Source of the DNA: an uncultured Clostridia bacterium
Lineage (GTDB): Bacteria > Bacillota > Clostridia > TANB77 > CAG-508
Reading direction: 5' to 3'
NCBI GenBank assembly: GCA_947630065.1
Contig: CANRGE010000006.1
Coordinates: forward strand, 1 to 63,841
Length of the DNA stretch: 63,841 nt
The notes beneath the pieces are model-generated. The model did no database searches. It saw only the letters and a list, made by a program, of their open reading frames with translations, and was not told where the DNA came from. A program made the translations under genes and the position numbers. Of the stretch, positions 39,101 through 50,176 are shown piece after piece. How positions within the stretch are numbered: the first letter of the stretch is position 1; every line of letters starts with the position of its first letter.

Positions 39101-42100
39101 AAAAATAGATATAACAGTTGTACAAGTAAGTACAATAAAAGGCTATAAAATAGATAAATCAGTACAAGAAATAAATATAGAGGTTGATGAAAACAAACAA
39201 TTTAAATTGATAAAAGAAAAACCACATAGCTCTAGTGATAAAACAGGAATAAGTACTTCAATAAATGAAGGAGTTATAACATATAATCATAAAAATAGTA
39301 AAAAAACAGCAGATGATACATATTTAAATTTACTTGTTGTAAAAGAAGATACAGAAGGTGGACTTGCTTCTGGAATTGGTGTTAAGGTAAAAACAACAGA
39401 TGGAAGATTAATTAATACAAAAACAGGTGAACCATTAAAGGATAGTCCATTATTTGGAATAACAAATGAGTTAGGCGAAGTAAAATGGATGTACCCAGGA
39501 CACAGTGATAATTGTGCATGTGAACAAAATAATGGTGATGATTGTACTTGTGTATCTAATGGCTATAGTTGCGAATGTGGTAACATTCAAGTACAAGGAA
39601 TAATATATGACGGAAATGGACAAACATATGAGTTATCTATAATTGAATATGATTTAGCAACCAAAAAAGAAATACCTTCAAGTGAAGTAAAATATAGAAT
39701 AGTATATAGATATAATGAAGACACACAAGGAATAGATTTAACAAATACAGATATATTAATAGGAAAAAAATTAGAAGCAGAACCAACACAGCATAGTGGA
39801 TATGAAGATTCAATTGGATATTTATCAACAATGGAAATGGTATTATATACAAACTATGGGGAAATAGGAAATTTTGAATTGGATTTACAAAAATACAATT
39901 CAGAAGGTTTAGCCTTAGAAGGTGCAAGATATAGAATAAACGTAGTAAGACCAAATGGTTCTATGTTAACATATCAAAGAGATGTTACAGATGATGTAGA
40001 GTGTGAAGGATTTTTAGTAACTCAAGGAACACACATAGAAATAACAGAAATAGAAGCTCCAATAGGATATACTCTAAATGAAGGAACAGAAATAATAACA
40101 ATAGATAGCATTGATGATATTACAGGAGAAATAAAATATACATTAAAAAAAGCAGATTATGGAAAACCAAGAGCAGAAATCGCAGCAGAACATGATATTG
40201 AACTACAAGATGGAACACAAAAGAAATCTGTACAATTAAAATTAATAGATGTAGAAATGGATACATTTAAACTAGGAATACATGCAATTGATAGCACTAC
40301 ACAAAATGGAGTTGCTGGATATAGTTTTAAAGTTGAAACATCTAAAGGTGCACATAAAATCACTAAAAAAACAGATGAAAAAGGTGATGTAAATGAATTA
40401 GTAGGAGCAAATTATAAAGGAATTGGACCTATTGAATATAAAATTTATCCAGCAACAGTAGCTGCATATTATAAAGAATTCAATCCTAAACCTATTATAG
40501 TAAATGTATTCTTCGATTTAAATGGCGGAGTAGATCTTACAAAAACACTTGAGGCAAATAAAGACGTAGATGAATATGGAAAAATTTGGGAAATAATAGC
40601 AGCAAATACACCAAATGGAAATGATATAGATATAAAAATAAAAATAGATCCACAAGACCCATTAACAGTAAATATTACATCTGTAGATGCAATAACAGAA
40701 GAAGTAATAAGTGGAATTGTTTATGAAATACCAGAATCAGTTAATATTAAAGCTAATGGTCAATCACCATTATCTGTCGGTTATGTAAATCCAAATTCAA
40801 AACAAACATATACAGTAAAAATGGTAGATGTATCACATGTACAATATAAATATAATATAACACCAGACCAACATTTTTCTGTTGAATATGATGAAAATGG
40901 TAATATAAAGGTTGATTCTTATAAAACTGAAGGAGAATATATAGAAGTAGAAAATGCAAGTGAAAAATCAATAAGCATAAAAATAAAAGTAGAACCAAAA
41001 GTAACATTTACAGTAGACAATAGAGAAAAAGATAATAGTAAAGTATTGCAAGGAGCAGTTTTTGAAATAAGAGAAGATGTTTCAAAAGCTGGGGAAACAG
41101 GAGAAACAGATGAACAAGGAAGAACAGCAATATATACATCTAAATATGGAAAAGGTGAAGATGTTAAATATTTAGTAAAACAAACAAAAGCAAAATTAGG
41201 TTATGCAACAGTAGAAGATTTTTATATAAAAGTTTCTTATAGTGAAGAAAGAAAGATAACAGGTGTTGAATTATGTGATTCAAATGGAAAAGAACTTGGA
41301 GAGCAAAATAAAAATATATGGGTAACTGTAAGTTATAAAGAACCAAAAGATGAGAATGAATTTGGATATAATGGAAATAAGAATGGTATAGTAGTAATAA
41401 CAGTAGATAATTATCCAGCATTAACAATTAATATATCAAACTATGATAGAAGATATGAAGATAGTGAAAAAGGACTTCAAGGTACACAATATCAAATAAC
41501 ATCATCATTAGGACCTACAGATACAGTTACAACAGATAAATTAGGTGAAGCTACATCATATTTAGATAAAACTAAATTAGGCGGAACAGCTATTTATACA
41601 ATAAAACAAGTAAAAGCAGCTCCAGGATATCAATCTATAGAAGATTTACAAATAAAATTAACTTTTGATAATTTGGGATATATTTCGACAAATACTGATG
41701 CAGTACAATTTGTTAAGTTCGATGGAGACCAGGAAAAACCAGACACTCCTAATTATGCAACAGCAAATGATGTAAACCCTAGATTTAAATTGAGAGACAA
41801 TTTTACAATTAATGTAACAATAAAAAATAATCCTTTACTTAAATTAGAATTAAATAAAGTTGATGAAACAGGAACTACAAAAATAAATAATGTAGAATTT
41901 ACAATTACAGCAGTTGTGGATGGGGATGAAAGTAATACAGCAATTTATACTGAAAAAGCGAAAACAGGTGCAAGTGGAGTTGAAGGACAACTAGTATTTA
42001 ATGTAGATAAAACATTAGATAATACAACTATAATATATACAATAAAAGAAACAAAAAAAGTACCAGGTTATAAGTGGTTAGACCAGGAAATGCAACTAGA

Positions 42101-45100
42101 AATTCAGTATGATGCAGAAGGAAAAATGCAAAATAATGGCTGGAAAGTAAAAGAAGGTAATGGAATATTAAGTATAGATGCACAAAATATTAGTATTCAA
42201 GAATTTAAAATTCCAGTACAAGTAAAAAATGAAGAAATAGAAGAATTTGGAATTCACTTAATAGTAGAAGACAGATATGACCCATCAAAAAGATTGGACC
42301 ATGTAAACAATGAAGGTGTACCACTTCAAATGAAAGTTAATATGAGACTATATGATGAAGAACATCCAGATATGGGAACAAGAACATTTATTCCAGGTAG
42401 AGATGATGATGGGGATGGAGTACCAGATATGGCATATGGTGAAGATTATCAATCTTTTGGACAATTACAAAATTTAAAATATACAAGAATATATATACAA
42501 CCATTAGCGACTCCAAATAGATACTATAAGGGATTAGATTCAAGAGATACAATATATCAAAATATACAATATCAAATGCATGCACAAGTATCGTTTGATG
42601 ATGAAGGAAAAATAACAGATGCATCAATATACAATAGACCAGGAGAATATGACGCAGATAAACAATATTTAACAATTGAATGTATACCAGGAAAATATAT
42701 GTTAACAATAAAAATACATTATTTCCCAATGGTTCAAATAGGAATAAATGCAGTAGATAAATATACTAAACAACATTTAGGAAATGCTACATTTGAAGTA
42801 TCAACAACATATGGAATAAATTTAAGTGGAGATGAAGCTAGTAGTCAAGCTATTAAAGCAGGTTATATAGGATTGCCACATCAATATGGTAGTTATTACT
42901 ACACCAATGTAGCAGCAGTAACATATACTAAAAATTATACTACTTCAACAAATGATATTGCATCAAAGGTAGGATTTGCACCAATAGAAAATAAAAGTAA
43001 TGCAATGCAAAAAAACGAAGATGGAGAAGTATATAGAAGAATATATATTTATGAGGTAAGTGAACCTACTTCACCAGTTCAATATCAGCAATATGAACCA
43101 AGATATAATATTGGAAATGATAAAAGAATGAGGAGATTATTGGCATACGTAGATGTATTTTATAATGAAAATGGTGAAATTGACAGAATAGATATTTCTG
43201 CCGGACATTCAATAGATAATAACAACACAGATGATAAAACATATTATATTATAAAATCTGAAAAGCAATATGATAATCCACATGCATTTTCAATAGATAT
43301 AGAATACAAACCAACAACCACAGTGAAAGTGCATGTAATAGATGAAGTAACTAAACAACCACTTGGAGATATAAGATTATTTCCATTCCAAAATACAGAG
43401 TCAAAAGTAGCAAATAGATCATATAATTATAGATTATATAGTTATTATGATGTAAATTCAAACGGAGACAGTGCATGGACATATTGGGGTGGAAATGATA
43501 CTTCAACAACAAATACTTATTTAATAGGAACACAATTTGTAGGATTAAATAATAAAGCATATGTATTACCAGGACAAGTAAATGTAGAAGTATCTTATGA
43601 CGAAACTGGAAGAATTGATGATGCTGTTGTAAAAAGTGAGAATGCTTACCATGCAGCAAATGCAGAAATTGTAGGATGGAATCAAACTACACTAGAAATA
43701 AATATTTTATGTAGTAGAAAATTTAATGGAGTATTTACAAAATTAGATAAGTATGACCATACAAAAAGTTTAAGTGCAACATTTAAAATTGTATCAAGTA
43801 AAGGATATGAAACAACATTTATTTCTAAAAAAGAAATAAATTTAGGAATAGTATATCCAGGACAAGTAGTACAATATACAATAACAGAAACAGTAGTACC
43901 AGATGGATATTTACCAGTAGAAAGTTTTGTACTAGAGGTACAATTTAATAGTGATGGAACAATAAGATATTCAAAAGTAATTTCAGATGATCAGAAGATT
44001 GTTGAACAATATGAACAAACTAGTGTAGCAGGTTATAGAAGAGTAGTTGAAGAATATAGGCCAATAGACTTACGAGCAAATATTTATGATAGACCAAGCT
44101 TTACAATGCAAGTAGAAGTTTCGGATGAATTCTATAATAATTTAAAAGTTGCAGGTGCTGAATTTAAAATAACAAATGACAAAGGAGATAGTGCGCAAGG
44201 AACACCAACAACAAATGCTAAAGGATATTTTGAAACATATGTTGGAGAAAGCTATCCAGGTCAAACTGTAGAATATACAATACAACAAATAAATACTGTA
44301 TCTGGATATCATGAAAATAATAATATAGCTAAACTTAAAGTAACATTTAAAAAAGATGGTAATATTGAGAAATATACATTAACACAAGGTGATCCATATA
44401 ACTATTCTGTACATAATTCAGCATATGTTAATAAAAAATATATAAAAGTAAATGTTACAAATATGCCTAAAGATGTAAAAATAGGAATTTTCAAAAAAGA
44501 TGGTCTTAATAATACACCAATACAAGGAGTTAACTTTAAAGTTACAAGGACAGTAGTAGATGAAAATGCAAAAGATAATACTTTAGTAACAGATAATGAT
44601 GGAACAGTAACAGGAATTATAGATGAATTTAAGAAAAGAACTGAACCATTAGTAGTAAAATATACGGTTTCTGAAATAACTATTCCACACAGTTATAGAA
44701 AAATACAAGATATTGTAATACAAGTAAGATACAACACAGATGGAAGAATTGGACATTATTCTATTTTATCAAATCCAAGTAAAGTTCCAGTAAGTGTAGC
44801 ACTACAATCAAATATATTATATACAGGAGCTACACCAGTACATATAGCATTAACAATTCCAAATGATAATGCATACGACTTGTTTATAAGAGACGAAGAT
44901 AAAAATTGTGAAGGTTTAGGAATTAAAGGAACAAGTTATAATGTGCAAATTGGAAATAAAGAAATGCCAGTAAAACAAACAGATAATGATGGAATAATAA
45001 GCTATTTAAATAATACTGAAAGTGGTATGATTAACATTAAAATCGCAGAACAACCAGATGGAATAGGAGAAGGCTATAGAGAAGATTTAGGTAATAAAAT

Positions 45101-48100
45101 AGAATTTTGTTTAATGAAAGGCGAAGACCAATATAGTTTAAAATTATCTACAGAGTATATGCAAACTAAAGGATATACATGCAATCAAATAAAAGATGAC
45201 AAAATTACAGGAGATATTGAATACGAAGTAGAGTTAGATTCTAAGCCAACTAAAGCAATAATAGTGGTAAATGAACAGTATGGTACTGTAAGTGTAACAT
45301 TTAAAAATGAAACAAAATTAGAATTAACATTAATAAAACATGATATTGAAAAAGGCAATGTATTATTAAAAGATGCACAATTCCAAATAACAGCTCAACA
45401 AATAGCACCAATACCAGCAGATGATGATATTGAAATACTAACAGAGCCAGACACTAAAGATAGAACAAACGATAAAGGTCAATTGTATTTCGATTTAGGT
45501 GTTGCACCAAAACAAACAACTATGAGATATACATTTAAAGAAATAGATCCACCAATTGACCCAGATACTGGTGAACAATATGGACAAATATTACCAATAG
45601 AAGTAGATGTAACTTTTGACCAATATGGAAGAATTGATGTAAATAAAGGAATGAAGGAATCTTCTCCAAGAACGACAGCATATTTAGGAAGTAAAACAGG
45701 TTTATCACACAGCATGTTTGTAGAAATTGGAAATGGTGCATTAAACCCAACAGTAACAGTAAAAGTAGTATTAGAAGATTCACAAACAGGTACAAGACTA
45801 AATGGCTCTATATTCGAAATACAAGTAACAGGTAATGCTAATAGTGAAAATTTATATAAAACTACAATAGCACAAACAGGTGATTATCCAAGTAAAACAG
45901 GTAAAATAACAGAAAGTGGAACATTTATAACACCAGGTTTTGCAAAAGATTTTAGTGGTGAAATGCAAATTCAAATAGACCAAGCAATATTACCAGAAGG
46001 TTATGTAGCAGGAAATAATGCAACATCAGGAACTATAGTTGTTAAAAAAGACAATAAGGATACAGGAAATTCAATTGATGCAGAAATAGATTTAAGTTTT
46101 GTTTCATGCACAGGATTTGACAAAAAAGATATTACAGTAGACAAAGAAAATAAGGAAATAACAGTTATAATTAGAAATGATCCACAAGTCACATTAGACT
46201 TAACAAAAATATACGAAGATAGAACAGAAACTATGGCAGCTCTAGAGAATGCAGTATTTACTGTAACATCCGTAGTAGAAGATAAAAACGGATTACAAGA
46301 AGCAACAGATTTGAATGTGACAAGTAGTAGTACAAATAATGAAGGTAAAGTTTCAATAAATTTAGGAATGCCAAAAGCAGGAAAGAAAATAATATATACA
46401 ATTAAAGAAAATTCAATGACAGGTTTTGAACCATTACCAAATATAGTAATAGCAGTTACATATGATACAAATGGTAACATAAAAGATTACGAAATATTAA
46501 GTGAGACTTCACAAATTCAGTTACAATCAAAACGAAATGCAACAATAACTACATATAAAGAAGCAGAAGACGGAAAAAGAGTTGTAGCTGAAACAAAACA
46601 GATAGAAGTAGGAATTGAAGGTAATAAAATATTAATTATAAGCGTAGAAAATGAATTAACACCAACATCAGAACCATATAAACTAGAAATTGATAAATTA
46701 ACAGCTGGTTCTACTGAAGGAGATTCAATGCCAACATTATTACCAGGTGCACAATATGAAATAAAAGTAGAGGAAGAATTTGGAATAACAGATACATGGG
46801 AACAAACTACAAATAGTGATGGAAAAATAATAACAAGAGACTTTACAGGATATGGAGAAATTAGAGTATCAGTAACAGAAACTGAAGCTCCAATGGGATA
46901 TCAATTAGATAACACTACAAAACATGTGGTATTTACAAGAAATAGATTAACAGGAGCAATACAAATAACATCTCATGATGTACCATGTGAAGTAAGTAGT
47001 GATAGTAAAACTGTATACATAAAACCAAGTGATGAACCATCAGAATTTACAATTTATTTATACAAAGTAGATAAATTTACAAGATTCCGTATAACAGAAC
47101 CTGCACAGTTTGATGTATATTTACAAGAAGAAGATTCTATAAGAAAAATAGGTCAAGGTGAAACAGATTCAACAGGTACAGTAAGATTAGAAAATCTTGA
47201 TAAACCACAAGAACCTGGTACATACAATGTATTATTAAGAGAGACTAAAGCACCAGATGGATATGTAAGAAATACAGAAGATGTTATAGTACAAGTTACA
47301 TTTACAAAAGATCAAAAAGATGAATTGATTGTATCTGAAGTAACAAATATAAACAATAATCCAATTATCGAATTGCAAAGAAAAGGTAGACAATATTTCA
47401 GCTTGAATTACTTGAATGAATCGAAACCATATATAGATATTGATATAAGAAAATTAAATTCAGTAACTAAATATCGTTTAGTAAATGAACCAGTAGAATT
47501 TGAAGTTTACATAGAAGCTGATGCAGAAAGAAGATTGTTGAAAAGACAAGAAACAGACGAAACAGGATTATTAAGATTAACCGGATTAGAGGCTATAGAA
47601 CATCCAGGAACAGTAACATATGTAATAAAAGAAACAACGACACCAGAAGGATTTATACCAAATAATACTGAAATGCGATTAGATGTAACATTTGGTCAAA
47701 CACCTTTAGGAGAAATATATGTAGCTAATGTTGTTTCACAAAGTACATCACTTGAAGTAAGTAGATTTGCAAATAAATATTTACAATTAGATGTTTTGAA
47801 TCAACCAGATGGACAATATTACACATTAATATTAGAAAAACATGATAATATTGATATGAGCTTTGCATTAATACCAGGAGCATGGTTTGAAATAACTGTA
47901 ACAGAAGAGTTTGGGGAAACAAGAACTTGGACAGATATAACTAATAGTGATGGTATGATAATAAGCAAACCATTTAAAGGTTATGGAAATGTAAGAGTAG
48001 ATTTAGTAGAAAAGACAGCACCAGATGGATTTAAAATAGATGGAACAGAAAGATATTTCGAATTTAACAAAGACAAAGCTACAGGTGAAATGACAGAGCA

Positions 48101-50012
48101 TGGCGGAAATGTTGATATGGAACTTGATCCAAGCAGAAAATATGCAGTTACGGTAAAACCTAGAGATGATATCGAAGAAAATAAATATACATTAATTTTA
48201 AATAAAATTGATGCAGATACAAGATATCGTATTCAAGATAATCCAGCTACATTTGAATTAAGTATAGAAGAAAATAATACTACATTAGTATTAGGAAAAT
48301 CAACAACAGCAACTAATGGTGCAACTAGATTTGATAATTTAACAATGCCAGTATATCCAGGTACATATAAAGCACATTTAAAAGAGTTAACAGCACCAGA
48401 TGGATATAAACAACTTGCAGAACCATTAGAATTAGAAATAACATTTGCAGAAAAAAACGGTGCAATGGCAATAACAGGTGTAACTACAACTGATGAAAAT
48501 ATTGAAGTTGCAGGATCTGGAGCACAATATACTATATTAAATATATTAAATACATCTACATCGGCGAACTATGAATTAGAAGTAACTAAAGTAGACTCAG
48601 TTACTGGTGAACCAATACCAAATGTACCATCAGAAGAAGGCAATATAAACGACGGAGCAGCAATATTTAAGTTAACAGATGTTGAAACACAAGAAGTAAC
48701 TTACTTAGAAACTGATGAAAATGGACAAATATCTATGAAAGCAATAAAAGCACCAGAGATGATTCCAGAAGGAACAGAATATGTTGAAAAACAATATATA
48801 CTAAATGAAATTATGGCACCAAAGGGATATATTGTTAACAGAGAAGACATAAAAATTGTAGTTAGATTTAAATTAGATGTTGACGGAACAATAATAATAG
48901 ATGCAGAGAATGTTCAAATTCAAGCAGAAGATACAACTATAATAAAAGATGCAAAACTAGAAGACGAAAAAATAAAAATAAAAATAGCTAACGTAGAAGG
49001 GGAATTAGGACAAAACATAGATAGAGGAACATACAACATAATTTTAACTAAAATAGATGCAAAAACTAAAGAAGTAATAAGAGCACAATCTGAATTCGAG
49101 GTAGCTTTAGCTACGGGAGAAAGAGTAATTGCAAGATCTGATGAAAATGGAAAGATTAAATTACTAAATTTAAAAGCACCAGCAAAAGCAGGAACATATG
49201 AATATGTAATTACTGAAATTCGAGCACCAGAAGGTTATGCAATAGTTACTGATCCACAAATATTTGAAATTACCTTTGAAGATGATTCAACAGATCCAAG
49301 CAAATTAGTTATTACAAACGCAAAAGAAATAATAAATACTAAAGGAATAACAGCAATTGATGTAACTTCATTTGCAAATAATACTGTAGAATTAAACTTC
49401 GAAGATGAAAAAGACATGGAAACTTTATACTTAAAATCAAAGAAAGATGATATTGGGGATGACATATATAGTGTATATCAAAAAGAAGACGTACCATATG
49501 ATTCATACGATAATGAAAAAGCAAAGAAATTAGGAAAGACATATACATTTAATGATCCAGTTATATATACAAAAGAACCATTACAAAAACCAATAACAAA
49601 GAAATTAGGTACAACGATAGAAGAGTTTGTAAAGAACTTAGATACAAATGCAGAAAAAATAACAATATATGGAGAAGACGGAAAAGAAGTAGCAGTAGTA
49701 CAAATGGATGGAAAAGGAAATATTACCTCAATTGACATAAAAGACACATCAAAAACAGGAAACCTAGCAAAAACAGGACAGAAATTAAAAGCAGAAAAAG
49801 GAAATCAAGAATTAACATATACAGTAATAGTAAAAGGTGATATTAATGGAGATGGAATGATAACAACAGCAGATTCAACAAAGATGAAAAAGATGTTAGC
49901 AGATTCAACAAGCTATTCAGACATAGAAAAAGCTGCAGGAGATGTAGATACACAAGGATTAATAACAACAGGAGATTCAACAAAAATTAAAGGAATATTA
50001 GCTGGAGAATAA
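36153..50012 (+). CDS. Giant secreted vWA-SpaA/Cna-B array protein with dockerin, paralogue 2, 4619 aa
   Basis: Tandem paralogue of the gene at 20983, with the same order of parts: signal peptide (1-30), vWA domain (about 80-275; MDTSKSMS and FTDATDEV give the MIDAS), a very long SpaA/Cna-B-like array and a C-terminal dockerin (about 4562-4619; GDINGDGMITTADSTKMK, then GDVDTQGLITTGDSTKIK). Only one IPES-type module is present where paralogue 1 has three. It also has a cysteine-rich insertion near residues 1115-1145 (CAC, CTC, CEC) absent from paralogue 1. The start at 36153 follows AGAGGGAGAA; the ATG at 36120 is upstream of that site. There is no sorting signal. The protein would be docked to a wall cohesin and give a long, isopeptide-stiffened fibre with vWA at the tip. 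Confidence 0.9.
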   Translation: MKRTKVKIISIIVVVMALVAIAAAFVFAGNDVKYLFSVVEDGTDQAKKDEQVMIHRKVDKTKSTQTELKLETIIKNETKAKREVAILMDTSKSMSSNLVNMNIYDEVKKFIGGLYDNVDVTEMKVSVCNNTTKKTMVTTKDAAQKYPTSQNFPEGQGSDLREGLKNAQESFSKPAAKDNDDVERFLVIFTDATDEVKSELETLKNLQDIDVNIVSILIDISSNSYIDGNGNAVAGIVKEISSGEQAAEEEEVETKVETDYSDIYAEIERSMENIVLEDMLSDKAMDYFTLELCDDENTDEEVKIQKEQTKKGKDSGIKITIDKLAAQEEKTIKYKLILKRNINNVMNIEDVWGKPVETHSDLKITYDYMKEKVEGDQLEKTALKREEKEKVEENGEKTLDTKSSPTIQIGKGFKVTLIAVNENSKDVPVEGIKFKVKAVEKIHEEDADEGEEVAVAEPKEPKVILKETEYTTTSTGKIELDDLFTTEDIEFEVTPIVENKPGYVYTAPAQFTVEYNALTRERKLDSIDFDWEYEYEHSNVNIYYPINVLKFDLEVDLQDETNSSTKIGDSTFKLVQPKLNNKVEMAVLTATTDKNGVLHFNATAMTKDGTYDYFLSQETLQNGYESIGVAKISITFKDGKITNVEPKNAPQVTCDTYKEDYAKLIVGNKNLSTEKFELLINSMDIDTGDAIPNVEYMVELNINSNWIKYEGIITDKSGVAKVELMGAGDVLFRITEVTPNPAYVADPQTKKLLIHRDNGTVEYIKSNPDGLDAVADDVNNRVVVDMYSERKLEQNVIRIHLTDLEQNIIPLQNTVVQLKDRNTQMIYTGQTDVNGLVDIILPNQPKGTYTYDIEIPTIPGGYTYDTKASIEVEFDENQRIDITNLPTIVSPIMKIEKLDEQVELERNRGFFVELGLTFKYTEGCEFKIKLESSSTNPTQVIPGAVYNVDMVITLDDGSTIFRNLVNATTDSNGEISTKIIKGTKIDITVVQVSTIKGYKIDKSVQEINIEVDENKQFKLIKEKPHSSSDKTGISTSINEGVITYNHKNSKKTADDTYLNLLVVKEDTEGGLASGIGVKVKTTDGRLINTKTGEPLKDSPLFGITNELGEVKWMYPGHSDNCACEQNNGDDCTCVSNGYSCECGNIQVQGIIYDGNGQTYELSIIEYDLATKKEIPSSEVKYRIVYRYNEDTQGIDLTNTDILIGKKLEAEPTQHSGYEDSIGYLSTMEMVLYTNYGEIGNFELDLQKYNSEGLALEGARYRINVVRPNGSMLTYQRDVTDDVECEGFLVTQGTHIEITEIEAPIGYTLNEGTEIITIDSIDDITGEIKYTLKKADYGKPRAEIAAEHDIELQDGTQKKSVQLKLIDVEMDTFKLGIHAIDSTTQNGVAGYSFKVETSKGAHKITKKTDEKGDVNELVGANYKGIGPIEYKIYPATVAAYYKEFNPKPIIVNVFFDLNGGVDLTKTLEANKDVDEYGKIWEIIAANTPNGNDIDIKIKIDPQDPLTVNITSVDAITEEVISGIVYEIPESVNIKANGQSPLSVGYVNPNSKQTYTVKMVDVSHVQYKYNITPDQHFSVEYDENGNIKVDSYKTEGEYIEVENASEKSISIKIKVEPKVTFTVDNREKDNSKVLQGAVFEIREDVSKAGETGETDEQGRTAIYTSKYGKGEDVKYLVKQTKAKLGYATVEDFYIKVSYSEERKITGVELCDSNGKELGEQNKNIWVTVSYKEPKDENEFGYNGNKNGIVVITVDNYPALTINISNYDRRYEDSEKGLQGTQYQITSSLGPTDTVTTDKLGEATSYLDKTKLGGTAIYTIKQVKAAPGYQSIEDLQIKLTFDNLGYISTNTDAVQFVKFDGDQEKPDTPNYATANDVNPRFKLRDNFTINVTIKNNPLLKLELNKVDETGTTKINNVEFTITAVVDGDESNTAIYTEKAKTGASGVEGQLVFNVDKTLDNTTIIYTIKETKKVPGYKWLDQEMQLEIQYDAEGKMQNNGWKVKEGNGILSIDAQNISIQEFKIPVQVKNEEIEEFGIHLIVEDRYDPSKRLDHVNNEGVPLQMKVNMRLYDEEHPDMGTRTFIPGRDDDGDGVPDMAYGEDYQSFGQLQNLKYTRIYIQPLATPNRYYKGLDSRDTIYQNIQYQMHAQVSFDDEGKITDASIYNRPGEYDADKQYLTIECIPGKYMLTIKIHYFPMVQIGINAVDKYTKQHLGNATFEVSTTYGINLSGDEASSQAIKAGYIGLPHQYGSYYYTNVAAVTYTKNYTTSTNDIASKVGFAPIENKSNAMQKNEDGEVYRRIYIYEVSEPTSPVQYQQYEPRYNIGNDKRMRRLLAYVDVFYNENGEIDRIDISAGHSIDNNNTDDKTYYIIKSEKQYDNPHAFSIDIEYKPTTTVKVHVIDEVTKQPLGDIRLFPFQNTESKVANRSYNYRLYSYYDVNSNGDSAWTYWGGNDTSTTNTYLIGTQFVGLNNKAYVLPGQVNVEVSYDETGRIDDAVVKSENAYHAANAEIVGWNQTTLEINILCSRKFNGVFTKLDKYDHTKSLSATFKIVSSKGYETTFISKKEINLGIVYPGQVVQYTITETVVPDGYLPVESFVLEVQFNSDGTIRYSKVISDDQKIVEQYEQTSVAGYRRVVEEYRPIDLRANIYDRPSFTMQVEVSDEFYNNLKVAGAEFKITNDKGDSAQGTPTTNAKGYFETYVGESYPGQTVEYTIQQINTVSGYHENNNIAKLKVTFKKDGNIEKYTLTQGDPYNYSVHNSAYVNKKYIKVNVTNMPKDVKIGIFKKDGLNNTPIQGVNFKVTRTVVDENAKDNTLVTDNDGTVTGIIDEFKKRTEPLVVKYTVSEITIPHSYRKIQDIVIQVRYNTDGRIGHYSILSNPSKVPVSVALQSNILYTGATPVHIALTIPNDNAYDLFIRDEDKNCEGLGIKGTSYNVQIGNKEMPVKQTDNDGIISYLNNTESGMINIKIAEQPDGIGEGYREDLGNKIEFCLMKGEDQYSLKLSTEYMQTKGYTCNQIKDDKITGDIEYEVELDSKPTKAIIVVNEQYGTVSVTFKNETKLELTLIKHDIEKGNVLLKDAQFQITAQQIAPIPADDDIEILTEPDTKDRTNDKGQLYFDLGVAPKQTTMRYTFKEIDPPIDPDTGEQYGQILPIEVDVTFDQYGRIDVNKGMKESSPRTTAYLGSKTGLSHSMFVEIGNGALNPTVTVKVVLEDSQTGTRLNGSIFEIQVTGNANSENLYKTTIAQTGDYPSKTGKITESGTFITPGFAKDFSGEMQIQIDQAILPEGYVAGNNATSGTIVVKKDNKDTGNSIDAEIDLSFVSCTGFDKKDITVDKENKEITVIIRNDPQVTLDLTKIYEDRTETMAALENAVFTVTSVVEDKNGLQEATDLNVTSSSTNNEGKVSINLGMPKAGKKIIYTIKENSMTGFEPLPNIVIAVTYDTNGNIKDYEILSETSQIQLQSKRNATITTYKEAEDGKRVVAETKQIEVGIEGNKILIISVENELTPTSEPYKLEIDKLTAGSTEGDSMPTLLPGAQYEIKVEEEFGITDTWEQTTNSDGKIITRDFTGYGEIRVSVTETEAPMGYQLDNTTKHVVFTRNRLTGAIQITSHDVPCEVSSDSKTVYIKPSDEPSEFTIYLYKVDKFTRFRITEPAQFDVYLQEEDSIRKIGQGETDSTGTVRLENLDKPQEPGTYNVLLRETKAPDGYVRNTEDVIVQVTFTKDQKDELIVSEVTNINNNPIIELQRKGRQYFSLNYLNESKPYIDIDIRKLNSVTKYRLVNEPVEFEVYIEADAERRLLKRQETDETGLLRLTGLEAIEHPGTVTYVIKETTTPEGFIPNNTEMRLDVTFGQTPLGEIYVANVVSQSTSLEVSRFANKYLQLDVLNQPDGQYYTLILEKHDNIDMSFALIPGAWFEITVTEEFGETRTWTDITNSDGMIISKPFKGYGNVRVDLVEKTAPDGFKIDGTERYFEFNKDKATGEMTEHGGNVDMELDPSRKYAVTVKPRDDIEENKYTLILNKIDADTRYRIQDNPATFELSIEENNTTLVLGKSTTATNGATRFDNLTMPVYPGTYKAHLKELTAPDGYKQLAEPLELEITFAEKNGAMAITGVTTTDENIEVAGSGAQYTILNILNTSTSANYELEVTKVDSVTGEPIPNVPSEEGNINDGAAIFKLTDVETQEVTYLETDENGQISMKAIKAPEMIPEGTEYVEKQYILNEIMAPKGYIVNREDIKIVVRFKLDVDGTIIIDAENVQIQAEDTTIIKDAKLEDEKIKIKIANVEGELGQNIDRGTYNIILTKIDAKTKEVIRAQSEFEVALATGERVIARSDENGKIKLLNLKAPAKAGTYEYVITEIRAPEGYAIVTDPQIFEITFEDDSTDPSKLVITNAKEIINTKGITAIDVTSFANNTVELNFEDEKDMETLYLKSKKDDIGDDIYSVYQKEDVPYDSYDNEKAKKLGKTYTFNDPVIYTKEPLQKPITKKLGTTIEEFVKNLDTNAEKITIYGEDGKEVAVVQMDGKGNITSIDIKDTSKTGNLAKTGQKLKAEKGNQELTYTVIVKGDINGDGMITTADSTKMKKMLADSTSYSDIEKAAGDVDTQGLITTGDSTKIKGILAGE

Positions 50013-50022
50013 CATTAAATAT

Positions 50023-50056
50023 CTAATTCAGGATATAGAAATATATCCTGAATTAG
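50023..50056 (+). terminator. Terminator of giant gene 2
   Basis: CTAATTCAGGATATA / TATATCCTGAATTAG with a short GAAA-type loop, 10 bases after the stop. Further on, CACAAGC (50082-50088) and GCTTGTG (50111-50117) form a second, weaker inverted repeat before the next gene. Confidence 0.85.
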
Positions 50057-50176
50057 AGCATAATATAAGCAAAATTGTTTAACACAAGCAAGTTAAGAGT
50101 TTAACTAAGGCTTGTGTGAAAATCAAAAAATAGAGTGATTTTGACACAAGCTTTAGAAAAGATAGGAGAGATACTT

